Source: Corinectria fuckeliana
Taxonomy: Eukaryota > Ascomycota > Sordariomycetes > Hypocreales > Nectriaceae
Direction: 5' to 3'
NCBI GenBank assembly: GCA_019137255.1
Contig: WPDH01000281.1
Location: 1 to 64,000, forward strand
Length of the DNA: 64,000 bases
Below, one piece after another: positions 48,840 to 60,243 of this stretch (position 1 is its first letter; each line of letters opens with the position of its first letter). A program made the translations under genes and the position numbers. A model generated the notes under the pieces. That model ran no database searches, was not told the origin of the DNA, and saw only the letters and a list, made by a program, of their open reading frames with translations.

Positions 48840-50264
48840 ATGCGGTTTTCCAACAGCCTTGTAGCGTCGAGTGCTACCTTTGCAGTCGTATGCCCCCCTC
48901 ACTCCTCTCTGTACTAGGTATGAGAACGTAGGCTGATACTTAGTACGCGTTAGGTTGCGAGCGCTAGCCAGAGTCAAGGCTACCCGCCTAACATCACAGT
49001 TCTGAACGAGACAGCAAACATGTACCAACTCAGCTCAGACAGTGAGTTCGACTTCATCCTGGCCGAGTACCTCGCCCTCGCCAACGAAGGCGGCGCCGCC
49101 ACGTCCGAGGTCCTCCGCGCAGCCGCCAAGATCGTCACGGGTAGCTTCGACAGCTGGTACGACGAGTTCAACTACCTCGCCGACAGGGTCCATGCCATGG
49201 GCGAGGCAGCGGACAAGCGAAACGCCCTAGTGTCGGCGCGGGAGGCCTACTTCCGCTCGTCGTCGTACTGGCGAGCCGCCGACTTCTTCCTGCACGGCAA
49301 CCTGTCCGACCCGCGCATCTACACGCTGTGGGACAAGCAGCTGGCCGACTTTGACAGGGCCGTCAGCCTGCTCCGCCAGCCGGCCATCAAGCTCGAGCTG
49401 AAGGCCAAGGGCTTCTTCATCCCGGCCTACTTCTTCCCCGCTGACCCGAGCCTTCCCGCTCAGCACGCCAAGGCCCCCTACGACGGCAAGCGGGTTCCCA
49501 CCGTCATTGTCGGGACCGGCTACGACGGCTCGCAGCAGGCGCTGTATCACACCAACTGCCGCGGCGTCGTCGAGCGTGGCTGGAACTGCATCGTCTACGA
49601 AGGCCCCGGGCAGCCGACGGTACGCCGCAACCAGAACCTCGGCTTCATCCCGGAGTGGTGGGAGGTCATCACTCCCGTCGTCGACTACCTGCACACGCGG
49701 GACGACGTCGACGCGGACCGCATCTCGCTGATCGGGGTTTCCTTCGGCGGCCTCCTCGCGCCCCTGGCGGCTACACGCGAGCACCGCCTTGCCGCCGTCG
49801 TCGCCATCGACGGCATGTACAGCCTCCAGGCGGCTTTCAAGCAAGCCCTCCCACTGGGCCTGGTGGAGTTGTACGAGTCCGGGAACCAGACGGGTTTCGA
49901 CGCCGTAGTCAACGCCGCCATCAAGATGCCCACGGCCTCGTCTGCGCTGCGCTGGGGCGTCGAGCAGGGCATGTTCGCCTGGAACACCACTAGCCCGTAC
50001 GAGTGGTTCGACCGGGCGGGCGAGTTCGTCCTCACTGCGGAGAAGACCAAGAGCATCAAGTGTCCCGTCTTCGTCGGATCGGGCCAGAACGACGGGCTGG
50101 CGCCGGGGCAGCCGGAGGCGGTGGCGAGGTGGTTTGGAGACCAGGCGCACTATTTCTTGTTCGAGACGGACGTGGGCGCCGGAGAGCACTGTGCGCTGGG
50201 GGCTGACCAGCAGCTTGCCATGGAGACGCTGGATTGGCTGGCAGAGAAGTATGCCGCGATGTAA
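48840..50264 (+). CDS. Secreted alpha/beta hydrolase (Ayg1/FrsA-like type)
   Basis: Exons 48840-48887 and 48972-50264, 446 residues, 84-bp intron. The first exon encodes a signal peptide (MRFSNSLVASSATFAV), and splicing gives 'SQGYPPNITVLNETANMYQL' upstream of the ATG at 49020, which alone would give a 414-residue form without signal. It has the N-terminal helical cap typical of Ayg1-like and 2,6-dihydropseudooxynicotine-hydrolase-like enzymes ('YFRSSSYWRAADFFLHG'), then the alpha/beta fold: 'IVGTGYDGSQQ', 'YEGPGQP', nucleophile Ser273 in 'GVSFGG', Asp390 ('GSGQNDGL') and His422 ('GAGEHC'). Ester or C-C bond hydrolysis is possible; the substrate is unknown. The coding part is markedly GC-rich against its flanks. 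Confidence 0.85.
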
Positions 50265-50402
50265 GCGGATGATGGGTTCCTCTGGACGAGCAGGAGTCTG
50301 TACCTAGTCAGATGCCAAGAGTCGTTCGGGCTCGAAATACATACAGGCACATATTCTTGCCCGAGTCAAAAGTCGCATTGTGTGTCCAGTAAGCAAAGAT
50401 TT

Positions 50403-51059
50403 TCATGTATCCTTCTTCTCAACTGGAGCTCTTGGCCACGGCCACCACCCTTCCAACGGCGTATCATCAAACATGGCGTTGAAGCTTGCAGTTGGCGACT
50501 TGACATGCCACGAGTAGATGGACCGCCCATTGCCGTCAGCAGCAACAGCCGCGCCGACATTCTCAACTGAAACTTGTCGAACCCTGAACGCTGAAAGGAC
50601 TTGTATCTCGCGCGCAAACACCACCAGAGTCGCCGTCCACTGCGGCTCGTCGCCAAGGTCGGCGAGGGCGTAGGTCCGACAGCACGTCCATCCAAGCGTC
50701 TTCGCCTCGGCCATTTCCTCGTCGTTTTCGAAGAGGAAGCGTCCCTCGTGCTGCTTGACGTTTTTCTCGCTCCAGTGGAAGCCCTGCTGCATCAGACGGG
50801 CCATGTCCCGGGTGTGCACCACCAACACGGCCAGCCAGGAGGCCGAGATTGGGACCCTGATGTCTGGGACGAGGAGCATCTCTAGCCTGTACTTCTGGGT
50901 GCGATGAGGTTCCGCGGTAGGATTTGTGCGAGGCGTCGATGTTTGACTAGCAGACTCTCTCTTGTGTGGACGGGGAAACCTGGCATTCTGCGGAGGTCTG
51001 AGTTGCGATGCCTTCCGGGTGGGTAGCTTTTCCGACTTGAAGAGATTCCAAAAATCCAT
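50403..51059 (-). CDS. Hypothetical protein, not recognised
   Basis: Single-exon open frame of 218 residues from the ATG at 51059. The first 60 or so residues are basic and Pro/Ser-rich with no signal or zinc motif. From about 60 to 200 there is a globular-looking alternation of strands and helices ('MLLVPDIRVPISASWLAVLVVHT', 'EEMAEAKTLGWTCCRTYALADLG', 'TATLVVFAREIQVLSAF'). The tail is Trp/Pro-rich ('GWWPWPRAP'). Balanced codon use and an uninterrupted frame favour a real gene. It ends 138 bp from, and convergent with, the hydrolase. No family can be named. Confidence 0.5.
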   Translation of the reverse strand: MDFWNLFKSEKLPTRKASQLRPPQNARFPRPHKRESASQTSTPRTNPTAEPHRTQKYRLEMLLVPDIRVPISASWLAVLVVHTRDMARLMQQGFHWSEKNVKQHEGRFLFENDEEMAEAKTLGWTCCRTYALADLGDEPQWTATLVVFAREIQVLSAFRVRQVSVENVGAAVAADGNGRSIYSWHVKSPTASFNAMFDDTPLEGWWPWPRAPVEKKDT

Positions 51060-52191
51060 GATGGTACAGGCGATGCAGAAAGTAAGACTGAACTCGTCAA
51101 TAAGGGATGGAAATCTAGGGCGGTGTCTTAGTATATATAGTGAGCAAGTACTTAGAATTTGGGCATGCGTACTCTAACTCTATAGTCGCGAATGTTAGTA
51201 GGCGACGGGGCGCGTGGCGTTGAAATTCCACGGTACTATAAGATTTAATAAACCAAAAGTAAGAACGTAATTTTCTTGGCAAGACAATGGGTCTAAAATA
51301 AACCTGGGAAAGGACTGCAAGGCTTTGCTACCGACCTTGAGGCTTTGCAAGGGGTTCTTTAGGCAATGTCGGTGCAAGCATCCTAACCAGGGAGATCGGG
51401 AGACACTGTGAGTCCTCTAGCATGGACGACGATTTGTGTATAGTATTTTTCGCTTGCAGGCATATCGACCGGTCTTCCGGCGAAGCTTGAATGGCCTTCC
51501 TCTTTAAGCCGTCAATACCATGAGACGAGAACTCGGGGAGCTGAGTGACCTGGGCGCTCAGGCGAATCCTAAGATCATCGTTCTGCCCTACCGTCTTGGG
51601 GCCCATTTTTATTATCATCAAAGACACTCACACCCCTTTTATGCAACTCCGTAATGGTTTCGCCCTTGAACCTATGTTCATATTTAAATGATGAATCGGT
51701 CACGTCCTTCTGAATCTATGCGATGGGGGCTTTCTAGAGGCATGGGCACCGGTTACGGTTTGTTTGTGAGTGTGAACTATCCTTGCTTGCTTGACGCCTG
51801 GGAAACTAACGGTACAACATGCTTGCATTAAGGTCCCGCAAGATATGGTAGTGTTTGGCAGATTTTCGACGACGTGGACTCGGTTCATGAGGGTGCACGG
51901 CTATGTATATCCTGCGTTCGAGACCTTTTCGTCTTGCCAGTATCTCGCTAGGCAACTAACAGACTTAGTATTGGGGACGAAGGAGGGTATGATAAGCCTT
52001 GCAAATAGCTGGGAGGAAATAAGAAAAATATAAGATCACTAAGCGTGGTTTACGTGTCGCCGGGTGGTATCTAACAGGTGCGCTGCGAGACCGTTCTCTC
52101 GATTGAAAAAATTGACTTGCTGAAGCAAACATGGGCAACGTGTTCCGAGGCTAAGCTAAACTTTGCCCCACGAGCTCGTTAATACGCAGGG
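51060..52191. other. Intergenic region, no gene recognised
   Basis: About 1.1 kb left of the TIR transposon; only short random frames. Confidence 0.4.
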
Positions 52192-52193
52192 TA

Positions 52194-52240
52194 AGTCCCC
52201 CCCCCCACTTCTAGACCACCCCCCCTTCTAGACCACTTTT
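52194..52240. repeat. Left terminal inverted repeat
   Basis: It begins AGT plus a ten-C run after TA and matches, in reverse complement, the right end at about 53996-54042 with a single A/G difference. It contains an internal direct duplication of TTCTAGACCAC. Confidence 0.88.
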
Positions 52241-53995
52241 TCGCAACATCACGAAACTCACCCTTAATAAACACTTATTAATTAAATAATAATATAACAC
52301 TAGAAATCAGGTATTTTTTCGCTATTTAGAAGGTTAAGCTGCCACTTAAAATATATATCCTGAAATCTAATTTTCTTATATTTTTTTAATATTCCTAGCA
52401 GATTTAATATTTCCTCTATTAGTTTCTAAGCCTTTACTATATCTAGAACTTATATAAAGCGTAAATTAGTATTAAATATAAGCTTTCTTCTCTTTTTAGG
52501 TCTTAATTCTTCTAATTTAGTTTATAAGACTATTAGTTTCTTCTCTTAGGCAGCTAATCTTATATTTTAATAGTCTAATCTCTTAGTAATCTTTATTAGG
52601 AAAAGCTAGGTAGATCTATTAAGTAATACTAATAAAAGGATAATTAAAAGTATAGATTTTAGCTGCTATAATAATAAAAGCATCCTAATAGTTATTTCTA
52701 ATAGGTCTACTATTATCTTAAGTAGTATTTATAAGTAGATATTTAGCTTACTAGTTATAAGGTTTAGTAGGGGTTTTACTAGACTAACTAGCTATAATCT
52801 AGATAATTTCTAGCCTGCTAAGATATTTAAAAATATAAGAGTAGCTTACTAGGCCTTATAATAATAGCAGATAAAAGTTATCTTATCTAAGTATATAAAG
52901 TTATTAAGTTTAGCTAACTTAGAAATCTCTTACTAATATATATATTTTTAGAGGGCTAAAAATAGTAATATTAAGAGGCTAAAAAATATAAGAAGAATAA
53001 GAGATTAAGAATAATAAATATATATTATTCTTATAATATTTAAATATAAAATTATTAGTATAGTAACTATTATAGCTATTAATAATAAGAAGTCTTTTAT
53101 TCTTTATCTTTTTTAGTATTATATAAGAAATAAAAACTTTTATTAGCTAGATTAAGATAACCTAGTTATTAGTCTAGCTCTTTTTTATTAAAATAAAGTT
53201 TTAAGATACTAGAAAATTAAGCTTTACTAGAAACTATAACTATTAAATAGTTCTTTCTTTAAAGATTACTAAGAGGGGTAAAACCTAGTTATTTATACTA
53301 ATATATTTAATAATTATAATCTAGAAATATAAGCTTATATTCTTAATTATTATAATCTTATACTCTAAGCTTTCTAGTATAAGACTATTATATTCTTACC
53401 TTTTTATAATACTAGCTTTATTTATATTATATTAATTTTCCCTAAGAATATTCTTAACCTTTAGGATTATTAACTAGTAGAAAAATCTCTTAATATTATT
53501 AGTTATTACCCTATTAAATCATATTATATTAAGCTTTTAATCTTAAAAAGTCTTAATCCTTAGATTTCTATATTTAAAAGCTTTAATCTAGTAAGATCTA
53601 AAAGGCTTTATAACCCTATTTAGGATAGTAATTTAAGATATAAATTTAATAACTTAGGCTTATATTAGAGGGAAGCTTAGGTATTTCTAGACTAGAACCT
53701 AGTTAATAAGATCTAATTTCTAACCTAGAGAGAGCTTTTAATAAGTCTAATAAGCAGTTTAGTAACTTTAATAGCTATTAATTTAATTAACTAGACTTAA
53801 ATATAATATACTATTATATAAGGCTATAACTTATATAAATACCCTGTTTTTTATATTTTTAATAGTATTTTAAATATTAGATTCTATATATTAAGATATA
53901 ATAATTAAAATAATAAAAAAATTATTACAATTAATCTATTAGTACGCGAGAAATCACAGTTAGAATATAAAGACAGATAGGTATAAAGGTGGCAG

Positions 53996-54042
53996 AAAAG
54001 TGGTCTAGAAGGGGGGGTGGTCCAGAAGTGGGGGGGGGGACT
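53996..54042. repeat. Right terminal inverted repeat
   Basis: Reverse complement of the left end; it ends in a ten-G run followed by ACT and then the TA duplication. Confidence 0.88.
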
Positions 54043-54044
54043 TA

Positions 54045-54470
54045 ATACGTAGACTGCTCATCCAGTGCGGATCACAGCTTATCAGTCAGCTTGTAAGGCT
54101 AACTGATCCAGTAGACTTATTAGTGTGCCTAGCGGATACAGGTTCGGACAAGTCAGAGCCTAGGAATGAGGAAATTAAAGAGTGCCCGAATGGCAAGGTG
54201 CCTAAAATAAGCTGCATAAAAGCCTCGTAAGCAGGGAGATTCAAGCAGTGGTAGAAAGTCAACTACGTGACACCTTCATGCTGCAGCGCTCCGATGCAAG
54301 TGGTTGAAAACATCTCCAAGTCCTCCCGATCACTATATAATCGCATCACTCAGCATCATCTTTAACACGTTAGCCTGCCCCGACGGCACTTCAGCCAAGA
54401 CAACACCCAGCTTGCCTCTCCTATCATCCTTCGTTGACCTCCGCTCAACACCCGTGTCTTCACCAAAGGC
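54045..54470. other. Intergenic region before the HET relic
   Basis: About 425 bp with no gene; probably the old promoter of the HET-domain gene. Confidence 0.4.
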
Positions 54471-56761
54471 ATGGGAATCACCAGTCAAACCCGGAGATAC
54501 CGCAAGGGGGCATGCGACAAGGATTGCAAGACGGGCACGGGGCTACTATGTGCCAAATGCAACGACATGGCCAGCGAGTCGCGGCTCCTGACCGGGTCAC
54601 GTCTGTTTATAGGATCGAACAATGAGCGGCATACACACTACTCACTCCACGACCTCCACGTATCTGCTCTTGAATGTCCGCTTTGCAGTCTCCTTCTAGG
54701 GTCAAAGAAGCCGCTTGAAGAGACAGAACCTTCGCAGAATTACCCCCCAAGCTCTTATGGTCGCTCCGAGCATGAGTGCCTCACAGTCGAGATCAGAAAG
54801 CAAAAGTCGTTTCTTCAAAAAGAGGAAGCAACTTCCTCGTTATCTATGCGGGTTCTCGATGGAGGCGAGTTCTGGCCTCAGACACTCTGGGTCGTGAAAG
54901 GTATAAGCGGAGAACCCACTTCAGCTTGTCGCTGGAGGCCTGCTAATTCGGCCCCTAGATAGGAACAGGCACGACTGCGATCCGTCAAGCACAACTGACT
55001 CGATAGAGACCATGTGCCTCGCCCGAAATGGATAGAAGACTGCCAGGGCCACCCAATCTGCCAAGGGAACTACTCCCCTCAGCAAAAACAGTTTATTCCG
55101 ACCCGCCTTCTAGAAGTTGGCAATGACGACAGTCCGACAGTGTGTCTAGTCGAAACGGAGAACTGGCCTCCATATGAAAAATCACCCTATACTGCCCTGA
55201 GCCATTGTTGGGGCGGGAAAATTCCAGCAAACAGCCTAAGAGAGGACAGTCTCAAGGCCATGAAGACATCCATCACCATCGCCGAGTTGCCAAAGAACTT
55301 CCAGGACGCCATCCACATCACGCGAGGTATCAAGGTGCCCTACCTCTGGATCGACGCGCTTTGCATCATTCAGCACTCGAAAGAGGACTGGGACCGCGAA
55401 GCCGTCTTGATGGGCCTTCTGTATTCACATGCCCTCTGCATGATTTCGGCGACTGCGTCTTCAGATTGCGACGGAGGATGCTTCTTCGGCCGGAAGAAGA
55501 CTGAAGTCGCCACCGAATGTGTCTTGGGAAGACATCCCGACTATCCTGAGCATGCTCTAATCGTTCGACCGGAGGAAGCTGTACAGAAGGCGAGGATGGA
55601 TGACCTATTTGACCGGTACGTCGAGCAAGCGCCCTTGACAAACAGGGGCTGGACATTTCAGGAGCGCGTTCTTGCTCAGCGCATCCTCCACTTCTGCGAT
55701 GGGTTCGTGCGCTTCGAGTGCAACACGCTTCGGGCCTCGGAGTTCCACCCAGACGGTATCAGCCACCCGGCGAAGCGGAATCTTCGCGCCGACGGGACTA
55801 CACGAGCCCCCGGCGAAGAGGAGCAGCTCCTGAAGCCAAAGCTGGAGCCTAGGACTATCCGTGCCAAAGAGTACGGCATGTTCATGATGGAGGAGTACAC
55901 GCCGCTTCTAACAGCCGGTGGAATAATAATGATGCCCAACCCTCGGCCAATTCGGAGGACGCCTAACCCAGAGTACAAGAGTGCAGAAGAATACAGGATC
56001 GAGCACCTCCTCTCCGCCGCACTGGCCGGAATGCGCGGCGAATTCCAGATCCTTCTACAGGCGCAAGGGCGCGAGCTCAACCAGATGTTCGAGTTCCACA
56101 AGAGCTGGTACGAGATTGTCGAGCGGTACGCGGGGCGGAACCTGACCAAGGAGACGGACAAGATCTTTGCCCTAGTGGGGGTGGTAGACTTTATCAAGAA
56201 GAGCTCCCGCCGGCACTTTGTCGCAGGCCTGTGGGAGGAGTGTCTGGTGATGAATTTGTTGTGGAATGTCAAGGCTGGGAAGAGCTTGAGGGTGTCTTTT
56301 CCTGCGCCTACTTGGTCGTGGAGACACAGCTGCGACTTGCCCATCCGGTAGATTCAAAGCAGGGTAAGATCGAAATACGCCCTCTGATAAATGGCATACG
56401 GGTCAAGAGCACTCTTGAGCACAACGGGTGGATCACGAATGCCCGGATCACCTTCTCAGGTCGTATATGCCACTTCTCCGAGTTGTCCTTGGACATGATG
56501 CGAATCATTCTGGATTGTCCCAATGCCACCCCAGATACGCTCATCACAAAAGATCAAGCCTACTTGCCTATTTTATCGTTGCACGGAATTCACACGGCCG
56601 AGGGGCGAGGGGCACAAATCCACGGCCTGGTGGTCAAGAAGGCGTACTATCGCGATGAGTTTGAACGCGTTGGGTATTTCTCAATATCGATGAAGGATGG
56701 TTCATCCACATACTCGAATATTATAGGTTTGCAGCCCGAGAAGAGGATTTCCCTTCTTTAG
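54471..56761 (+). pseudogene. Frameshifted HET-domain gene
   Basis: Strong HET (heterokaryon incompatibility) domain between about 55170 and 55740: 'YTALSHCWGG', 'LPKNFQDAIHITRGIKVPYLWIDALCIIQ', 'EDWDREAVLMGLLYSHALCMISATAS', and 'NRGWTFQERVLAQRILHF'. A cysteine-rich N-terminal segment ('CKTGTGLLCAKCNDMA', 'CPLCSLLL') starts at 54471, and a C-terminal segment ends at 56761. The parts lie in different frames. 'RPLDRNRHDC..TDSIETMCLAR' (54950-55030) must shift by one base to join 'KWIEDCQGHPICQ', and 'APTWSWRHSCDLPI' (about 56345) must shift to join 'DSKQGKIEIRPL'. A third shift is needed near 54925. No normal-length intron fixes these. HET proteins trigger cell death on non-self fusion; this copy looks inactive. 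Confidence 0.78.
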
Positions 56762-57530
56762 GTCTGGGATGTATATAAATGCAGTTTCTAGGTGGCTGAA
56801 GCTAGGGATTTGATAGCATTGCGAGATGTACTGTTAGAATGGACCTAGCTAGCCTATTGAACTAAACGTCGAGGTAAATAGGAGAGCTGTATATTATTGT
56901 ATTGTAGGATAGGGTCAAATGTATCTATCAGTACTACTTTGTGACTGTGAATCTGCTGGAGGACAGTACATGGGTAATAGCCGAGTTGACCCTGCACCCT
57001 CTCCAAGTAGAGCAAGCCCCGTTAGGTCCAGAGCGCATTCCCTGCATTAACATGGATCCGCCTAACAGCTGGTTCAAAGCCGAGTGGACCTCGCGCCCAG
57101 CGAAGGATTCTCGCAACAGGCTAGAATCCTTTTGGTGGGCCTCGTTCCCTGGCTCGGCCCGCTCCTTTATTCCCCGGCGGCACAACTGGTGTGATGACGA
57201 TTCTCACGCAAGCTTGGAGATGACATGTGTACGTTCGGGCTGGACCGAGGCCGGGACTCGTCGGAGCGGTGAGCAGTGGATGCGCTACTGTATGCTCAGT
57301 CTTTGCATTGACGGGCCATCAAGCAGCTGTCGGCACCTTATTCTCCATACACGAAGCGACAGAAAGAGGATAGATAGTGAGGCGAGTACGAGCGATACCC
57401 CGGCAACGGCCACGGCGACTGCCGGGACCCGAAATGAGCAGACGACCAAGTCGCAAACGATGCTATCTCCGTCGCATTGGGAAGTGAGTTTCTTGTCCCC
57501 CTGTCACTCACGATAACCCAAACCAACCCG
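56762..57530. other. Intergenic region, no gene recognised
   Basis: About 770 bp. An open frame across 56941-57516 starts at GTG and shows no family motif. Confidence 0.4.
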
Positions 57531-58258
57531 ATGATCAAGATAGAACCCTGCTCCGACGACGATAATGTCTCGGACGACGCCAGCGACGCTGACTCTTCCC
57601 TACGCGACGACGCCGCGAGCTCGACGGCGAGCATCGGCTCCAGCATCCACGAGTACTGCGTCACCTACGGCCGAACCTACTACGCGGACTGACGCGACGC
57701 GACGTATTGGGCTGCCAACGGCGGACCTTCGCCAAGAACTCGTTCGACTACGTGCACATGCGGTACCTGTACGGAAGCGTGCCCGACTGGTACGACTTAT
57801 GACGAAGGGTATACCAGGTTCTCAAGCCCGGCGGCTGGTTCGAGAGCTACAAGGGCGACCCCACGTGCCACAGCGACGACGGCACGGTCAAGAAGGGCAG
57901 CGCCATTGCGGAATGGGGCAAATTCTTCCACGAGGGCGGCAAGAAACTGGGACGCGTCTTCATGCCGCTGCTAGACAGTCTGCAGGAGAAGGCCATGGAG
58001 GCCACTGGAGTTGTTGATCTGTAGTCCAACAACTTCAAGGTGCCCGTGGATGAGTGGCCCAAGGATCCCAAGATGAAGGAGATTGGCAGGCTCATGTAGC
58101 TGGGCCATGTCTCGTTCATGGCTAACCTCCTTGATGGGTGGACGCTCGAGCAAGTCATGCTGTATTGCGCTCAGCTGCGGTGCGAGTTAAAGGGGATGAA
58201 GTCGCATCCGTACTATCACCAGCGTATCGCGTGGGCTCAGAAGCCTGTGGCTGCGTGA
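57531..58258 (+). pseudogene. Degraded LaeA-like SAM-dependent methyltransferase
   Basis: It starts with the acidic/Ser N-terminus ('DDDNVSDDASDADSS', 'SSIHEYCVTYGRTYYAD') common in LaeA-like methyltransferases. It then jumps, with the SAM-binding glycine motif (D-x-G-x-G-x-G) missing, to 'NSFDYVHMRYLYGSVPDWYDL', 'VYQVLKPGGWFESY', 'GKFFHEGGKKLGRVFMP', 'VPVDEWPKDPKMKEIG' and 'HPYYHQRIAWAQKP'. In-frame stops are TGA at 57800-57802, TAG at 58022-58024 and TAG at 58097-58099. Both TAG codons stand where Gln is expected, so each is a single CAG-to-TAG change. A core deletion plus three stops makes it non-functional. Confidence 0.8.
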
Positions 58259-58887
58259 ATCCATTCTAATACGGGAGAATGGGGTTTATGCTTCTGCATT
58301 TAGGAGTTATATGACTGATATCACAGTTGTAATTGCATTACTAAAAGCCAGGAACAATCCATATATTCAAGACCTAATGCCATTTGCAAACAACAAACAT
58401 GGCAAAATAGGCTCGTAAATTGGTATGAATTAAGACCAAATTCCATTTTACTGTCACTTATATAATCATCGCGCTCATAATAGCCCTTATCGTTGGCAGA
58501 GTCGTCACAAACATGAGCAGCGCACCCTTTCATGATCGACTCGGAAGATAGTACGTCAACCTCGATGCCTTCAACTAACACATCAAGCAAGTAACCTATA
58601 CTAGGTATTACAACTGATCACATTTGCCACAACTCAGATATAACAAACATGGTGTAAGAAAACTGTAAATTTCTAATTAAAAATGAGTGGTTGACAATTT
58701 GAGACTCGCCAACTGAAGCCTCCGAAGTATTATGCTGGGTATTTCCCTTGCTAGAAAATAACACTAAGAAAAATAAAATATTAAGACGGAGCCCGCCCCT
58801 GATCAAGAAAACCAGTAATTAAGCCCTTTTCTGAATTAAGCATTGCAATGGAAAATCTAACCGTTTCTCTGTTCATGGCCATGGCTC
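58259..58887. other. Intergenic region, no gene recognised
   Basis: About 630 bp of AT-rich sequence between the methyltransferase relic and the 3' end of the Svf1-like gene. Confidence 0.4.
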
Positions 58888-60243
58888 CTACGAGATGAAG
58901 GTAGCCTCGGCGTACACGACGCCCTTCTCAACAATCTCCTCGTCACCAATTTTCAACTTGAGATCGAGCTCGGGTCGGAACTGAAAAATTGTCAGTGAGT
59001 AAAACAAGCCGATGACGAAAAGAAAAAGTCGGCGAACCTGGTAGAGATACGGCTTCGTGCCGGCAGCACTGGAAATAATTGTCTTGATGAAGCCCGGAAC
59101 CTCTGCCATGATGTCGACGCGGTCAGTTCGCCCGCCAAGAGATCCCTCGATCACGCCCTCAACCGCCTTTCCGTCCTTGTCGGCTCCAGACCACGTGTAC
59201 TGGGCATCTGTAGGCTCAGGCCAGTCGTTGTCGTCGTCATTCTTGACGGCCGTGTGAGCGGCTGTGCCGCTGCATCCCGCCACAACAATCTCGTCCTTCT
59301 TAGCGATGCAGCTGACGTTTACCACGGTCGACCCGTAGGCTTCTGGCGTGGTAAACTCCATCATGATGGCTGAGTACTCTGGACCGTGGAAATTGACAAA
59401 GTTCCATCTTGCGGCAGCGTGGTGTGGCTTCATGCCTTGGAGTGTGTAGATGAAAGAGGCATTGCTGCCATCGAAATCGAGAGCTTCAGACTCCCCGTCC
59501 TGGGTAATAGTGATGGTGCCCATAGCAACGCAACGAGGCCAGAACTTGTGTCGCATGAAGCCCCAGGGGTTTTGGGGGTCAGTACCGAAGTATGTGCTTC
59601 CAGAAGTGCCGGCGAGAAAGCCTGGGGCGGCGCGGGATACTTGAAGTTTGACGACACAGCGCTCGTCATTTTCGATCTCTATCTCATAAACTGAACCATC
59701 CTCAGATAGTTCCACCTTGCAGCCATCGGCATAGAAGGAAATTCTATCGTTGTGGAGCTCGACATTGCTCAGCTGAGTTGAGGTCCAGATAGGAGGCTTG
59801 TTATCTTTCGGGTAAAAGAGCTTGCAAATAACTTGGCAAGTGATCTTGAAACCACTGTGGAGTTGTAAGAATATGGTTAGCATGGACTCTGTCCCCCCTA
59901 GGGGTACATCTGGGTGAGCTCGTACGCTACATTGCTATAGATGACCTCGACGAAGGCGACATGGCCTTCTCCGCTGTAAGCGTAGAAGATCTGCGTCTCG
60001 ACACAGGTTGAATCTAGTGTCAGCCATGTCAAGTTTTCGCGCTGAAGCACCGTATACGGTGTTTTCTCAGCCTCCTCGGCTACCGACGTGACGGCATCGG
60101 GACCATAGACCGGTTCCTGAGTGCCGACGACATATGCCAACCTAGAAAGCAGAAATGTGAGCAACAGCGACCGCCGAACAGAGCGAAGCATGTCATGAGA
60201 AGATGTCTTACGATTGCTTGGCGTAGTTGGTCCAGCTGAGCAT
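58888..60243 (-). CDS. svf1: Survival factor Svf1-like protein
   Basis: Complement of exons 60212-60243, 59926-60141, 59038-59854 and 58888-58980, 385 residues, introns 57-71 bp. The tiny first exon gives 'MLSWTNYAKQS', joined to 'LAYVVGTQEPVYGPDAVTSVAEEAEKTPY', the Svf1 N-terminal signature. Further blocks are 'LDSTCVETQIFYAYS', 'SFYADGCKVELSEDGS', 'GSTYFGTDPQNPWGFMRHKFWPRC', 'LQGMKPHHAAARWNFVNF' and 'EFTTPEAYGSTVVNV', then a C-terminal 'VVYAEATFI'. Two lipocalin-like halves are known for the family. Yeast Svf1 is needed for survival under oxidative stress and acts in sphingolipid/ceramide movement at Golgi and cytosol. An intact, conserved housekeeping-type gene. Confidence 0.9.

Larger units (their letters stand above)
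52194..54042. mobile_element. RIP-inactivated TIR DNA transposon, Tc1/mariner-pogo-like
   Basis: 1,849-bp extremely AT-rich block bounded by terminal inverted repeats of about 47 bp. Each end starts AGT, ten C, ACTTCT[A/G]GACCAC, a C-run, then TTCTAGACCAC and a T-run; the two ends differ by about one base. A TA dinucleotide flanks both ends (52192-52193 and 54043-54044), as in Tc1/mariner/pogo (Fot1-like) elements, and the length fits that group. No ORF survives: C-to-T and G-to-A change is near saturation inside, while the GC-rich ends remain. The transposase class is therefore inferred from ends and target site only. Confidence 0.85.

Noticed and set aside
56941..57516. 191-residue open frame before the methyltransferase relic
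   Set aside because: Starts at GTG, low-complexity end, no recognisable domain; likely chance opening in decayed DNA.
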